Shown in pieces: positions 34,401-43,445 of a DNA stretch of 64,000 nt. Where the stretch lies: positions 4,531,001 through 4,595,000 of the forward strand of contig NZ_CP121650.1 in assembly GCF_029714405.1 (NCBI RefSeq), given 5' to 3'. Below the pieces are notes generated by a model, which was not told the DNA's origin, made no database searches, and worked only from the letters and a program-made list of their open reading frames with translations. Within the stretch, counting starts at the first letter, position 1, and each line of letters opens with the position of its first letter. This DNA is from Bradyrhizobium sp. CB82 (lineage in GTDB: Bacteria; Pseudomonadota; Alphaproteobacteria; Rhizobiales; Xanthobacteraceae). The position numbers and the translations under genes are program-made.

Positions 34401-34517
34401 GCGCAGTTGCTTGCGTTGCGCGGTCTCGAAATCAAACTCTTCGACGCGATTGCCGCGGACCACGACGACCCGGGTCTCTTCCGGGTGGGTGGCATCGATC
34501 AACATCTTGTTGGGCAT
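31434..34517 (-). CDS. rne: Ribonuclease E/G
   Basis: The 1027-residue endoribonuclease is the scaffold of the RNA degradosome. The S1 half begins at 36-90 (RGNIYLAKVTRVEPSLQAAF, GFLAFSEIHPDYY) and resumes near 335 (KIQEVIKRRQVMLVQVVKEE, SLAGRYAVLMPNT). Between them is an insertion of about 240 residues, with a basic stretch at 106-124 and a His-rich run at 167-217. The catalytic Asp pair is in VSIDVNSGR and IVIDFIDMDEKR, and the Zn-link is CPHC. The C-terminal 300 residues are Arg-, Glu- and Pro-rich and disordered, as expected for partner binding. Large S1 insertions are known in alphaproteobacterial RNase E. AAGAG lies before the ATG. Confidence 0.96.
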   Translation of the reverse strand: MPNKMLIDATHPEETRVVVVRGNRVEEFDFETAQRKQLRGNIYLAKVTRVEPSLQAAFVEYGGNRHGFLAFSEIHPDYYQIPVADRQALIEAEEQAHREAEEENENRSHNRRRSRHRNARRRGHGERVQSDIVEGLEAGADTAAQPLEGEMQPEVAEGTAHEGEQLHAEAEHHDAFEAHEHDRDEHGHGDHHDDHDHEHHHHDDGEHEHEYDHDHDHADEAPAPVAAVGAEPVVATEVAAEPEEAAASEAPASEPHAEALAEAVTAAIEPADAVYAAAESAEAPHPGAATEDDAEDGEDGEEAEEEVVESVGGDDVLEEVPERTFRPRRQYKIQEVIKRRQVMLVQVVKEERGNKGAALTTYLSLAGRYAVLMPNTARGGGISRKITSAQDRSRLKEVVQDLDVPEGMGIILRTAGASRTKPEIKRDFEYLIRMWETVRDLTLKSQAPTLVYEEGSLIKRSLRDLYNKEIDEIQVAGESGYREARDFMKMLMPANVSAVRQYRDGQPLFSRMGVESQLDAMFSPTVQLRSGGYVVINQTEALVSIDVNSGRSTREHHIEDTALKTNLEAAEEVARQLRLRDLAGLIVIDFIDMDEKRNNRAVERKLSDCLRQDRARIQVGRISHFGLLEMSRQRIRASVLESSTDPCPHCGGTGHVRSVSSVALQLLRGLEEILMKGATHNLVVRTRTDVALYVLNHKRGHLRDLENGFKVTLSIIADPSVSGPQAFVIDRGEQVHTLEAAKALLAAQAAASPPPAAEEAYDDEDGFDLETESEVETDETEGLGEEQAAGDAVPEQDGQRRRRRRRRRGRGGQREGELREDTAPTVPEPAMATGESDEEADAEQEGEETEEQIDQARSEQGGGERRRRRGRRGGRRRRGGVEEGLAGSISDELSANPPPEATEAVADFDGLTPETPSIAQTEATVQPAAPQPEEPADATPAPAQSEAAAADGSASDSDKSARRRSTVREKVSFLSSQPEPAAEVAQAPSEVTPPAPAAEPAPEAAVETPAPQPRRAGWWSRRFGGGQ

Positions 34518-35171
34518 GTCTTAACTCTTGGCGGCGGCGGGCGCGATTCACCGTGGGCGCGATGAGCGCTGCCGGGTGACGCGACGGTCCACCTGATTCG
34601 GGGGTGAGGGGAAGGCCAAAACACCCGCGCTCGCGCCGCGCCGAACCGGAAGCCGAGGGGACAACGCGGCGCGCGGAAGTTTCGCTCCGCAATGTCGCGA
34701 ATTGTCTCTCGGTTTTGGTCGGCACAGTCTGGCGCATCAAGCGTCGGCCCGTATGAAACATTGGGCGGCGAGCGCGCCGCCCCTTAATCAGTTGCTGCTG
34801 GCCAGGGTGTGGCGCGAAAGCGCTCGCCCCGGGGGAATACGGCCGGTCCTTAGGAAAAGGAGCCGGGTTACGGGCTATGCCGCCTGTCAAAGCCGTCCCT
34901 GGAAATTGGTGGTAACCTGGGACCGGCGCCACCGGAGCCTTGACCCGTCCAACCTCGCTGCCGCGCGCCGCGCTGGCCGTGAAGAAGGGGGGAAAACGCT
35001 GGAATCCTCAAACCTTGAGAGTTCCGGCGCTGCACCGGGAGGCTGAGAGCGACACAACCGGAAATATTGGCCGTCAGCAGTTCGTACATACGAGGAATGC
35101 GACCTTGGTGCAAGGGAGCGTCAGGGGCGTCGCGCGCCGGTCACACTTGGCGAGATTTGGTCATTGCGCCG
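34518..35171. other. Long gene-free spacer: rne leader and amiC upstream region
   Basis: No credible gene lies in these 650 bases between the divergent rne and amiC genes. RNase E genes in other bacteria have long autoregulated leaders, so most of this probably is the rne 5' untranslated region plus promoters. I could not assign start sites. Confidence 0.5.
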
Positions 35172-35186
35172 TTAAGGACCGATTAA
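35172..35186 (+). promoter_or_regulatory. CtrA-type box upstream of the amiC-like gene
   Basis: TTAA (35172-35175), seven bases, then TTAA (35183-35186) followed by CC gives the full alphaproteobacterial CtrA consensus TTAA-N7-TTAA(CC). It lies 48 bases before the start of the cell-wall amidase gene, where the promoter is expected. CtrA controls division and cell-wall genes in this class. Confidence 0.55.
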
Positions 35187-35234
35187 CCCTGCGGTTCTAT
35201 TGCGTTAGAAGAGCTGCTCGGAGGCACGGAGTCG

Positions 35235-36536
35235 GTGGCGAGCCGCGCAAATCATCTGATTTTGCTGGGATCTGCGCTGCTGTGCGCCGCAGCATTGCCG
35301 TGCTCTGATTCCAGGCCCGTCGCCGCCGCGGAAAATCAGCCGCTAGCTCCCGCCTCAGTGTCGAATTTCCCGGTCGTCTCGGCAGCGCGTCTGGCCGGGG
35401 ACATCAGGCAGACCCGCCTTGTTCTGGATCTCGACCAGACCATCACGTTTCGGGCCTTCACGCTGGCGGACCCGTACCGAGTGGTGGTCGACGTTCCCCA
35501 GATCAATTTCCACCTTCCTGCCGGCACAGGGGCGGCCGGACGCGGGCTGGTCAAGGCGTTTCGCTACGGCCTGGTGATGCCAGGCGGCTCGCGACTCGTG
35601 CTCGACCTCGCAGGCCCGGCCAAGATCGCCAATTCCTACGTGCTCGAAGCCGCCAACGGTCAGCCGGCCCGGCTGGTGCTGGAGCTGGAGGAGGTCGATC
35701 GCGCTGCTTTCGTGCAGTCGACGGCGCCGGAAAGCCGGGCCGCTCTGCGCCCGGCGACAACTGACGCTCCTCCGGCAGCGACGGCAACGGTTGCGCCCGA
35801 GCCCGCCAAGCAAAAACCGGCAGCGCCGACCGATTCTCGTCCCGTGGTGGTGATCGATCCCGGCCATGGCGGCATCGACAACGGCACGCAGTCGAGCGGC
35901 GAGAGCGAAAAGAATCTGGTGCTGGCCTTTGGCCTCGCCCTGCGCGACCGGCTGGAGAAGAGCGGCAAGTACCGGGTGGTGATGACCCGGGATGACGACA
36001 CTTTCATCCCGCTCAACGACCGGGTCAAAGTCGCTCGCTCCATCAATGCCGCGCTGTTCGTCTCGATCCACGCCGATGCGCTGCGGCGTGGGGAGGGCGA
36101 CGCCCAGGGTGCCACCATCTATACGCTGTCGGACAAGGCCTCCGACGCCGAGGCCCAGCGGCTGGCGGATACCGAAAACAAGGCCGACGCCATCGGCGGG
36201 GTCAACCTGTCCGATGAGCCAACCGACGTCGCGGACATCCTGATCGACCTCGCTCAGCGGGAAACCCGTACCTTTTCAAACCGTTTCGCCCACCTCTTGA
36301 TGGGCGAGATGAAGACGACGGTGCGGATGCACAAACACCCCCTGAAGTCGGCAGGCTTCCGGGTGCTGAAGGCGCCCGACGTGCCCTCGGTGCTGGTCGA
36401 ACTGGGTTACGTCTCCAACAAAGGAGACCTTGAGCACCTGGTCTCCGAGAACTGGCGTTCCCGGACTGTGACGTCGATGGCCCAGGCCATCGACGCCTTT
36501 TTGGCCAAACGGCTCGCGACGGCCGGGTCCAACTGA
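35235..36536 (+). CDS. amiC: N-acetylmuramoyl-L-alanine amidase (AmiC-type, AMIN plus Amidase_3)
   Basis: The 433-residue periplasmic enzyme cleaves the amide between muramic acid and the stem peptide to split daughter cells. A signal peptide (LILLGSALLCAAALPC) precedes an AMIN targeting domain (about 50-155: GDIRQTRLVLDLDQTITFRA). The Amidase_3 domain (about 205-425) has the zinc ligands in VVIDPGHGGIDNG, SGESEKNLVLAFG and SIHADALRRG, and the catalytic Glu in SVLVELGYVSNKGD. Translation starts at GTG with GGAGGCACGGAG upstream. A CtrA box lies before it and mrcA follows, a conserved pairing in rhizobia. Confidence 0.94.
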   Translation: MASRANHLILLGSALLCAAALPCSDSRPVAAAENQPLAPASVSNFPVVSAARLAGDIRQTRLVLDLDQTITFRAFTLADPYRVVVDVPQINFHLPAGTGAAGRGLVKAFRYGLVMPGGSRLVLDLAGPAKIANSYVLEAANGQPARLVLELEEVDRAAFVQSTAPESRAALRPATTDAPPAATATVAPEPAKQKPAAPTDSRPVVVIDPGHGGIDNGTQSSGESEKNLVLAFGLALRDRLEKSGKYRVVMTRDDDTFIPLNDRVKVARSINAALFVSIHADALRRGEGDAQGATIYTLSDKASDAEAQRLADTENKADAIGGVNLSDEPTDVADILIDLAQRETRTFSNRFAHLLMGEMKTTVRMHKHPLKSAGFRVLKAPDVPSVLVELGYVSNKGDLEHLVSENWRSRTVTSMAQAIDAFLAKRLATAGSN

Positions 36537-36774
36537 AAACGGAGTTTTGTTGATCCCGCAAAGCCCTAGTTTGGCCACAGCGGGCGCTCTATAAAATCGC
36601 CGACGGTTGGAATCGACAACCCCCTCGGCAAGCGTGTTAGGGCTAATGCCCAACGAAGCTCTTAAATGGTGTAATCTGGTACGCCGGTGAATTTCGCGAC
36701 TTGAGGAAGGCGCCTATTGCCGGCGCCAAGAATCGTTCCATGGGTTGTTCAAGGTTTGAACGGATAAACAGATA

Positions 36775-39270
36775 ATGCGCTTGCTGATACGGTTCATGGG
36801 CTTCCTGTTCGCCGCGGGAACCGTGGTCTTCCTGGTGGGCGTCGGGGCCGTGGCCGGCCTGATCTGGCATTTTTCCAAGGACTTGCCGGACTACTCTCAG
36901 CTTCAGGACTATGAACCACCGGTGATGACCCGTGTTCACGCGGTCGACGGCTCGCTGCTCGGCGAATATGCCAAGGAGCGTCGGCTTTATTTGCCGATCC
37001 AGGCGGTGCCCAAGCTCGTGATCAACGCCTTCCTCGCTGCCGAGGACAAGAATTTCTACGAGCATGGCGGCATCGACTACACCGGCATGGCGCGTGCCGG
37101 TCTGCTCTATCTACAGAATTACGGCTCCAACCGTCGTCCCCAGGGCGCCTCCACGATCACCCAGCAGGTCGCCAAGAACTTCCTCCTGACGAACGAAGTG
37201 TCGTTCGCCCGCAAGATCAAGGAAGCCTTGCTGGCGATGCGGATCGAGCGGACCTACTCCAAGGACAAGATCCTCGAGCTGTATCTCAACGAAATCTATC
37301 TCGGCCTCGGCGCCTACGGCATTGCAGCGGCCTCGCTCGTCTATTTTGATAAGTCGGTGAACGAGCTGACGGTCGCGGAAGCGGCTTATCTCGCGGCGCT
37401 ACCCAAGATGCCCGCGACGCTGCATCCGGTGCGCAACCGTGACCGCGCCATCGAGCGCCGCAACTACGTGATCGACCGCCTCCAGGAAAACGGCTGGATC
37501 AAGCAGGCCGACGCCGAGAAGGCGCGCAAGGAGCCGCTGGTCGTCACCAACCGCTCCAACGGCGCCCACACCTTCGCCGGCGAATATTTTGCCGAGGAAG
37601 TCCGCCGCGACATCTTCGAGCGCTATGGCGAGAAGAAGCTCTACGAGGGCGGCCTTTCGGTGCGCACGACGCTCGATCCGAAGATCCAGGTCATGGCTCG
37701 CAAGACCATGGTCACCGGCCTCGTGAACTATGACGAACAGCAGGGCTATCGCGGCGCGATCAGCAAGCTCGACATTTCCGGCGACTGGGGTGTCAAGCTC
37801 GCCGACATCAAGTCGCTCTCCGACATTTCGCCATGGCGCATGGCGGTGGTGCTGGAGACCAGTGACCAGTCGGCGCGCATCGGCTTTCAGCCGGGCCGCG
37901 AGCTCGGTGGCGCCGTCAGCAAGCAGCGCGAGACCGGCCTGATCACCCTCGACGGCGTGAGATGGGCGAGGGCTGCCTCGGGCCCCGCAAGGGGCAAGGC
38001 CCCGAGCGCGGTATCGCAGGTGCTTCAGCCCGGCGACGTGATCTACGCCGATCCGCTCTACAAGGACGGGCAACCGGTCGAGGGCCAGTATCGGCTCCGC
38101 CAGATCCCCGAGGTGTCGGGCGCGATGGTGGTGATGGACCCCTGGACCGGCCGCGTGCTCGCCATGGTCGGCGGCTTCTCCTTCGACCAGAGCCAGTTCA
38201 ACCGCGCCACACAGGCCTATCGTCAGCCGGGCTCGTCGTTCAAGCCGATCGTCTATTCGGCAGCGCTGGATAACGGTTACACGCCGTCGACCGTCGTGGT
38301 CGACGCGCCGATCGAAATAGACCAGGGGCAGGGCGGCGGCGTCTGGCGGCCCGAAAACTTTTCCGCGAACAAGTATCAGGGGCCGGTGACGCTGCGGAAC
38401 GCGCTGCGGCAGTCGCTCAACACGGTCACGGTGCGTCTGGCGCAGGACATCGGCATGCCGCTGATTGGCGAGTATGCACGCCGGTTCGGTGTTTATGACG
38501 AGCTGCCGAACTATCTCTCCTACGCGCTCGGCGCCGGCGAGACGACAGCGATGCGCATGGTCACGGCCTATTCGATGATCGCCAATGGCGGGCGCCGCGT
38601 GAAGCCGACCCTGATCGACCGTATCCAGGACCGCTACGGCCACACCATCTTCAAGCACGACCAGCGCGAATGCCGCGGCTGCGATGCTCCGGCCGGATGG
38701 AAGAACCAGGCCGAGCCGCAGCTGGTCGACCGCCGCGAGCAGGTGCTCGACTCCATGACCGCCTACCAGATCACTGAGCTGATGGAAGGCGTCGTCCAGG
38801 CGGGTACCGCGACCGTGGTCAAGGAGGTCGGCAAGCCGATCGCCGGCAAGACCGGCACCACCAACGAAGCCAAGGACGCCTGGTTCGTCGGCTTCTCGCC
38901 TGACATCGCAGTTGGCATCTATATGGGGTACGACAAGCCGCGTCCGCTTGGTAAGGGCAATGCGGCGACCGGCGGCCATCTCGCAGCGCCGATCGCGCGC
39001 GACTTCCTCAAGCTCGCGCTCGCCGACAAGCCGGCTGTTCCGTTCAAGGTTCCGGCCGGCATCAAGCTGATCCGCGTTGTCGCCAAGACCGGCATGCGGG
39101 CTGGCCCGGGCGAGACCGGTGGCACGATCCTCGAAGCCTTCAAGCCGGGCACGGCGCCGCCCGATAACTACTCCGTCATCGGCGTTGCCGATGCCGATGG
39201 CCGTGGCCCGCAGCAGGCGCCGCCCGATTCCGGCTTCTTCATGCGGCCCGGCACCGGCGGACTGTACTAG
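36775..39270 (+). CDS. mrcA: Penicillin-binding protein 1A (bifunctional transglycosylase/transpeptidase)
   Basis: The 831-residue class A PBP polymerises and crosslinks peptidoglycan. A membrane anchor at about 5-28 precedes the GT51 domain (EDKNFYEHGGIDYTGMAR with the catalytic Glu, GASTITQQVAKNFLL, KEALLAMRIE, ILELYLNEIYLG). An OB-like insert of about 100 residues (331-430) separates it from the transpeptidase: SSFK in QPGSSFKPIVYSAAL, SLN in RQSLNTVTVRL and KTG in AGKTGTTNEAKDAWF. The final Pro-rich tail may bind partners. It lies 238 bases after amiC. Confidence 0.96.
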   Translation: MRLLIRFMGFLFAAGTVVFLVGVGAVAGLIWHFSKDLPDYSQLQDYEPPVMTRVHAVDGSLLGEYAKERRLYLPIQAVPKLVINAFLAAEDKNFYEHGGIDYTGMARAGLLYLQNYGSNRRPQGASTITQQVAKNFLLTNEVSFARKIKEALLAMRIERTYSKDKILELYLNEIYLGLGAYGIAAASLVYFDKSVNELTVAEAAYLAALPKMPATLHPVRNRDRAIERRNYVIDRLQENGWIKQADAEKARKEPLVVTNRSNGAHTFAGEYFAEEVRRDIFERYGEKKLYEGGLSVRTTLDPKIQVMARKTMVTGLVNYDEQQGYRGAISKLDISGDWGVKLADIKSLSDISPWRMAVVLETSDQSARIGFQPGRELGGAVSKQRETGLITLDGVRWARAASGPARGKAPSAVSQVLQPGDVIYADPLYKDGQPVEGQYRLRQIPEVSGAMVVMDPWTGRVLAMVGGFSFDQSQFNRATQAYRQPGSSFKPIVYSAALDNGYTPSTVVVDAPIEIDQGQGGGVWRPENFSANKYQGPVTLRNALRQSLNTVTVRLAQDIGMPLIGEYARRFGVYDELPNYLSYALGAGETTAMRMVTAYSMIANGGRRVKPTLIDRIQDRYGHTIFKHDQRECRGCDAPAGWKNQAEPQLVDRREQVLDSMTAYQITELMEGVVQAGTATVVKEVGKPIAGKTGTTNEAKDAWFVGFSPDIAVGIYMGYDKPRPLGKGNAATGGHLAAPIARDFLKLALADKPAVPFKVPAGIKLIRVVAKTGMRAGPGETGGTILEAFKPGTAPPDNYSVIGVADADGRGPQQAPPDSGFFMRPGTGGLY

Positions 39271-39386
39271 GGCCCCAGGATAAGACGGACGACCCAAAGC
39301 ACTCTGGTGGTTGCGCTTTGCAGCCCCCGCCGCTACATCCCCTTCTCGACATCGCACGCGGAGATTCCGGGAGACCAGAGAACGAC

Positions 39387-40518
39387 ATGCGCGCCGAAAT
39401 CGAACGGTTGGTAGAAGAGATCAAGCAGTCAGTCGGGCTGCTGAGGAGGCATCTTTGACGTCGAGAAATCGACGGCGCGCCTCGCTGAGCTGAACAAGCT
39501 CGCGGAAGATCCCAATCTCTGGAACGATCCGCAGAAAGCCCAGAAGCTGATGCAGGAGCGCACCTCTCTGGAGGACGCGCTGTCCGGTATCGGCAAGGTC
39601 GAACAGGAGCTCGAAGACGACGTCGGCATGATCGAGCTCGGCGAGGCCGAGGGCGATGAGGGCGTTGTCACGGAAGCGGAAGCAGCGCTGCAAGCCCTCA
39701 AGAAGGATGTCGCGCGGCGCGAGCTCGAAGCTCTGCTCTCGGGCGAGGCCGACCGTTTCGATTCCTATCTCGAAGTCCATGCCGGCGCCGGCGGTACCGA
39801 AAGCCAGGATTGGGCGCAGATGCTGCTGCGCATGTACACGCGCTGGGCCGAAACCCACGGCTTCAAGGTCGAGGTGCTTGAAGAGTCCGACGGCGAAGAG
39901 GCCGGCATCAAGTCGGCAACCATCCAGGTCTCCGGCCACAACGCCTATGGCTGGCTGAAGACGGAAGCCGGCGTGCATCGCTTGGTGCGCATTTCGCCGT
40001 TTGATTCCAATGCGCGGCGCCACACCTCGTTCTCGAGCGTGCAGGTTTTCCCAGTTATCGACGACAGCATCAAGATCGACATCAAGGAATCCGACGTTCG
40101 TACCGACACCATGCGTTCGGGCGGCGCCGGCGGCCAGCACGTCAACAAGACCGAATCCGCGGTCCGCCTGACGCACATCCCGACCGGGATTGCGGTGGTC
40201 TGCCAGGCCGGCCGCTCCCAGCACAAGAACCGCGCCCAGGCCTGGGACATGCTGCGCGCGCGCCTTTACGAGATCGAGCTGAAGAAGCGCGAGGAGAAGG
40301 CCGCGGCCGACCAGGCCGCCAAGACCGACATCGGCTGGGGCCACCAGATCCGCTCCTACGTGCTCCAGCCCTACCAGATGGTGAAGGACCTGCGCACCGG
40401 CGTGCAGACCTCCGACACCTCGGGCGTGCTCAACGGTGATCTCGACGAGTTCATGGCGGCAACGCTTGCCCAGCGCGCCTTCGGCACCACCACCGGCGAG
40501 ATCGAGGACGTCGACTAG
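39387..40518 (+). CDS. prfB: Peptide chain release factor 2, with programmed +1 frameshift
   Basis: RF2 ends translation at UGA and UAA. Translation starts at the ATG at 39387, reads 23 codons to CTT (39453-39455), meets an in-frame TGA (39456-39458), and shifts +1 to continue at 39457, giving 376 residues, the usual length. The second part has [16 protein letters not shown] with the SPF anticodon-like tripeptide and [18 protein letters not shown] with the catalytic GGQ. The frameshift is autoregulatory: low RF2 allows the shift. A naive caller would start the gene at 39550. A dehydrogenase gene follows 2 bases after the stop. Confidence 0.97.
39444..39459 (+). promoter_or_regulatory. prfB programmed frameshift site
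   Basis: AGGAGG (39444-39449) acts as an internal Shine-Dalgarno three bases before CTT, followed by TGAC. The E. coli site is AGGGGGTATCTTTGAC; here the spacer CAT and the slippery CTT-TGA-C are retained. Confidence 0.95.
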
Positions 40519-40520
40519 CC

Positions 40521-41393
40521 ATGCCCCGCATCGCCTTCATCGGATTGGGGCGCATGGGCCACGGCATGGCCGGCCGCTATCTCGATGCCGGCTTTACCGT
40601 GGCGCTGTGGAATCGCAGCAAGGCCAAGGGGGAAGACCTGATCGCGCGCGGCGCGGGTTGGGCTACGTCACCCGAAGACGCCGCAATCGATGCCGACGCC
40701 GTGGTGACCATGGTTGCCGATGATGAAGCCTCGCGCAGCGTATGGCTTGGTCTCGATGGCGCTGCCAAGACGGCAAAGGCCGGCACGATCGCGATCGAGT
40801 GCTCCACGGTCTCGTATGATCACGCGCGCGAGATGGGGCGCGAGTTGAACGGACGGGGGCTCGTCTACATCGACTGCCCTGTGACCGGTCTGCCGGACGC
40901 GGCCGCGGCGGGGAAGCTGACGTTGCTGGTCGGTTCCGATCCCGCCGACCTCGAACGCGCGCGGCCGTTCCTCGAGCCGATCGGCACGACCATCCGGCAT
41001 TTCGGTGCGGTGGGATCGGGCACGGTCTACAAGCTCATCAACAACCTCCTGGGCGCGATCCAGATCGCAGGGCTCGCCGAAGGTCTTGCGATCGCCGAGC
41101 AGGCTGGGCTCGACATGAAGCTCGTGCTGGAGTCGATCCAGGCCGGCGTCGCCGCAAGCCCGCAGGTGCTGCGCCATTCCAGGCGCATGGTCGCGCGCGA
41201 CTTCTCCGGCGCGACGTTTACAGCGGCGCTGCGGCACAAGGATGCGGACTATGCGGTGAAGCTCGCCGAAAGCCTGCTCGCCGACAAGCCGCTGGTCGGC
41301 CGCGCTGCCGTGGAGGCTTATGCACGGGCGAAAGCCGTGATGCCCGACGATGACGAGGGCAGGATGATCGAGCTCGTGTCACGGCCGAAATAG
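40521..41393 (+). CDS. NAD(P)-dependent beta-hydroxyacid dehydrogenase (3-hydroxyisobutyrate dehydrogenase family)
   Basis: The 290-residue protein has the N-terminal Rossmann motif FIGLGRMGHGMAGRYLDAG, the substrate-binding DCPVTGLPDAAAAGKLTLLVG where canonical enzymes have DAPVSGG, and the catalytic Lys in GSGTVYKLINNLLGAIQIAGLAEG. The C-terminal helix bundle is complete (HKDADYAVKLAESLLADKPL). The exact substrate is unknown; tartronate semialdehyde, hydroxyisobutyrate and imine reductase-like members look alike. It begins 2 bases after prfB and is likely cotranscribed. Confidence 0.85.
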   Translation: MPRIAFIGLGRMGHGMAGRYLDAGFTVALWNRSKAKGEDLIARGAGWATSPEDAAIDADAVVTMVADDEASRSVWLGLDGAAKTAKAGTIAIECSTVSYDHAREMGRELNGRGLVYIDCPVTGLPDAAAAGKLTLLVGSDPADLERARPFLEPIGTTIRHFGAVGSGTVYKLINNLLGAIQIAGLAEGLAIAEQAGLDMKLVLESIQAGVAASPQVLRHSRRMVARDFSGATFTAALRHKDADYAVKLAESLLADKPLVGRAAVEAYARAKAVMPDDDEGRMIELVSRPK

Positions 41394-41908
41394 GCCAACT
41401 CATCCCAATCGGAAATCGGGTGGCAATGTCCCTGGCTCCGCGGTAGGCGGTCCCTTCGATCGCCAATGTGAGACGCCATGCCCGCCAACGCCAACCGGAT
41501 CGACGCACGAGACTGGTCGCTACTCTCTGTGCTCTCGATCCTCTGGGGCGGCTCGTTCTTCTTCAATGGCGCGGCGCTGCGGGAATTGCCGCCTTTGACT
41601 CTGGTGTTTCTGCGTGTCGCGCTCGGCGCGGCCATTCTGTTGCCGCTGCTGCGTACCCGGAAGATCGCTTTTCCCAAGGGCGTTGCAGGCTGGCGAACGT
41701 TCTTCGCGATCGGGCTGCTCAACAACGTCGTCCCGTTCTCCCTGATCGTGATCGGCCAGACCTTCATTCCGAGCGGGCTGGCATCGATCCTGAACGCAAC
41801 GACGCCGCTGTTCACCGTGATCGTGATGGCGGTAGCGGGCGAAGAAACGTTGCAGATGCGGCGCGTGGCCGGCGTCGCTTTGGGGCTCGTCGGCGTGATC
41901 ATCCTGAG

Positions 41909-43445
41909 AGCTTGCCAATCTTTCTCGTTTTGCGTGGTCATCGAAGGATGTGGCAGTTCCTCGTCGTGGCAACGCGTGGGCTGGGCGGCTGTGGCGAGGT
42001 TGGGGGATGTCGATGAACGCTCCTCTATGCGCTAGCGAGGCGGTTGCCTTGCAGGATGTTGTTGGCGAGGGCGTACCAGAGCACGACGGCGCGGACCTTT
42101 TCGAGGCCGCGCACGGTCAATTGCCGCAGGTCCCAGTTGCGCCAGCGGGCATGTATGCACTCGCAAATCGACCGGGGCTTGTATCGGGCCTTGCCCTCTT
42201 CGCTCGCCATGCGCGCACGCCAGGCCAACACCCCCGGGCCGTCGCCGCGTCGCGGTAGATGGGGATCGGTGCCGTGCTTGGATTGAGTGGGCGGGCAAAA
42301 GATATCGATGCCCTCGGCGTGCGCCCACTCGATGTCCTCGGCACTGCCAAAGCCGCCATCGACGAGATGGTCCTTGGGCAACCCGCCAGGACGCGCGCGC
42401 TGCCGCTCCAGCATGGGCCGCATCAGGCCGCGGTCGGACCCGGTGTTGCAGACCTTGATGTCAACGACGATCGGCTGGCCGGCGGCACTCGTCACCTGCA
42501 CGTTGTAGGCGGGGCGGAAGCCGCCGTCGGCCATCTTCATGACCCGTGCGTCGGCGTCCGTCGTGGAGGCCCGCGGCTCTTTCGGCTTCTTGCCGTTGCC
42601 GCGCTTTTCTTCGCGCTCCTTGCGCTGCTGCTTGATTTCGGCGAGCGCCGTCTGCGCCGCTTTGACGCGCGCTCTGCGCTCACGCGCGGCGCGCTCCTTG
42701 GCGGCCTTCATGCGCTGATTGCTAGCATCCGAACGAGCGTCAACCTCGCGTTTGAGGTCTTCCACCACCGCCTCAGCCAAGGCCAGGTGCCGATCGAGCG
42801 TCGCCTCCCGCCGGAACGAAGCGGCCCCGGCGCTGGCCCGGACCCGAACACCGTCCTGCGCCAGCGTTTCCAGATTGACGAGGCCGACCTTCGCCAGCAC
42901 CGCCAAATGCTCGCAAAGCAGCCGGTCGAGCAGGTCGGCGCAACCGACCCGGAAGTCCGCCAGCGTGTGATGGTTCACCGACACCCCGCCACACAGCCAA
43001 CGATAGGCGTCATGGCTCTCGCAAAGCCGCTCCAACGCGCGCGCGCTGCCGACGCCCTCGCTGGTGGCATAGAGCCACAGCGCCAGCAAAAGCCGCGGCG
43101 ATGTCGCGGGGTGACCAGGCCGATCGCCCCGCGCTTTGATCCGGTTCTCCAGCTCACTCAGGTCGAGTTCCTCGACATAGGACCAGATCAGGCGCACCGG
43201 ATGGTCTTCCCCGATCAGGCTCTCGATATCCACTGCTCGCAACTCGATTTGATCGCGTTGGGGCTCACGAAGTCGCGGCGCTGCGAGCGGCGCCGCACCG
43301 GCTTGCGGCTTTGCCTGCTCCGGCAGATCCCCAAACAATTCATCAGCGGCCATCATCCCTCCTGCGAATCCATCACCGCAAGAGAATCACACAGCACCAG
43401 CTTTCGGCTATACCGCTTGCGAGCAGTCAAAAAGATTCACAGCCT
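41909..43445. mobile_element. IS1182-like insertion sequence, about 1537 bp
   Basis: The ends are imperfect inverted repeats of 15 bases (AGCTTGCCAATCTTT on the left; the right end in reverse is AGGCTGTGAATCTTT; 11 matches). They are flanked by CTGAG at 41904-41908 and 43446-43450, a 5-bp target duplication (6 bp if the first base is shared). The element carries a single transposase gene on the minus strand, with 116 and 89 base margins. It interrupts an EamA permease gene. Confidence 0.9.
42025..43356 (-). CDS. IS1182-family transposase
   Basis: The 443-residue DDE transposase has the N-terminal DUF772-like domain (HPVRLIWSYVEELDLSELEN, SPRLLLALWLYATSEGVGSA, LCGGVSVNHHTLADFRVG), a Lys/Arg-rich coiled-coil insertion (about 200-265), and the C-terminal DDE core with DADARVMKMADGGFRPAYNV, HLVDGGFGSAEDIEWA and the final Glu region. 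The ATG is one of two adjacent ATGs behind AGGAGGG. The frame is intact, so the element may still be active. Confidence 0.9.
   Translation of the reverse strand: MMAADELFGDLPEQAKPQAGAAPLAAPRLREPQRDQIELRAVDIESLIGEDHPVRLIWSYVEELDLSELENRIKARGDRPGHPATSPRLLLALWLYATSEGVGSARALERLCESHDAYRWLCGGVSVNHHTLADFRVGCADLLDRLLCEHLAVLAKVGLVNLETLAQDGVRVRASAGAASFRREATLDRHLALAEAVVEDLKREVDARSDASNQRMKAAKERAARERRARVKAAQTALAEIKQQRKEREEKRGNGKKPKEPRASTTDADARVMKMADGGFRPAYNVQVTSAAGQPIVVDIKVCNTGSDRGLMRPMLERQRARPGGLPKDHLVDGGFGSAEDIEWAHAEGIDIFCPPTQSKHGTDPHLPRRGDGPGVLAWRARMASEEGKARYKPRSICECIHARWRNWDLRQLTVRGLEKVRAVVLWYALANNILQGNRLASA

Noticed and set aside
31560..34565. 1001-codon plus-strand frame opposite rne
   Set aside because: It mirrors the rne coding frame, an artefact of high-GC third positions. 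Its product is Leu/Arg/Gly-rich with no domain, while the minus strand encodes a full RNase E.
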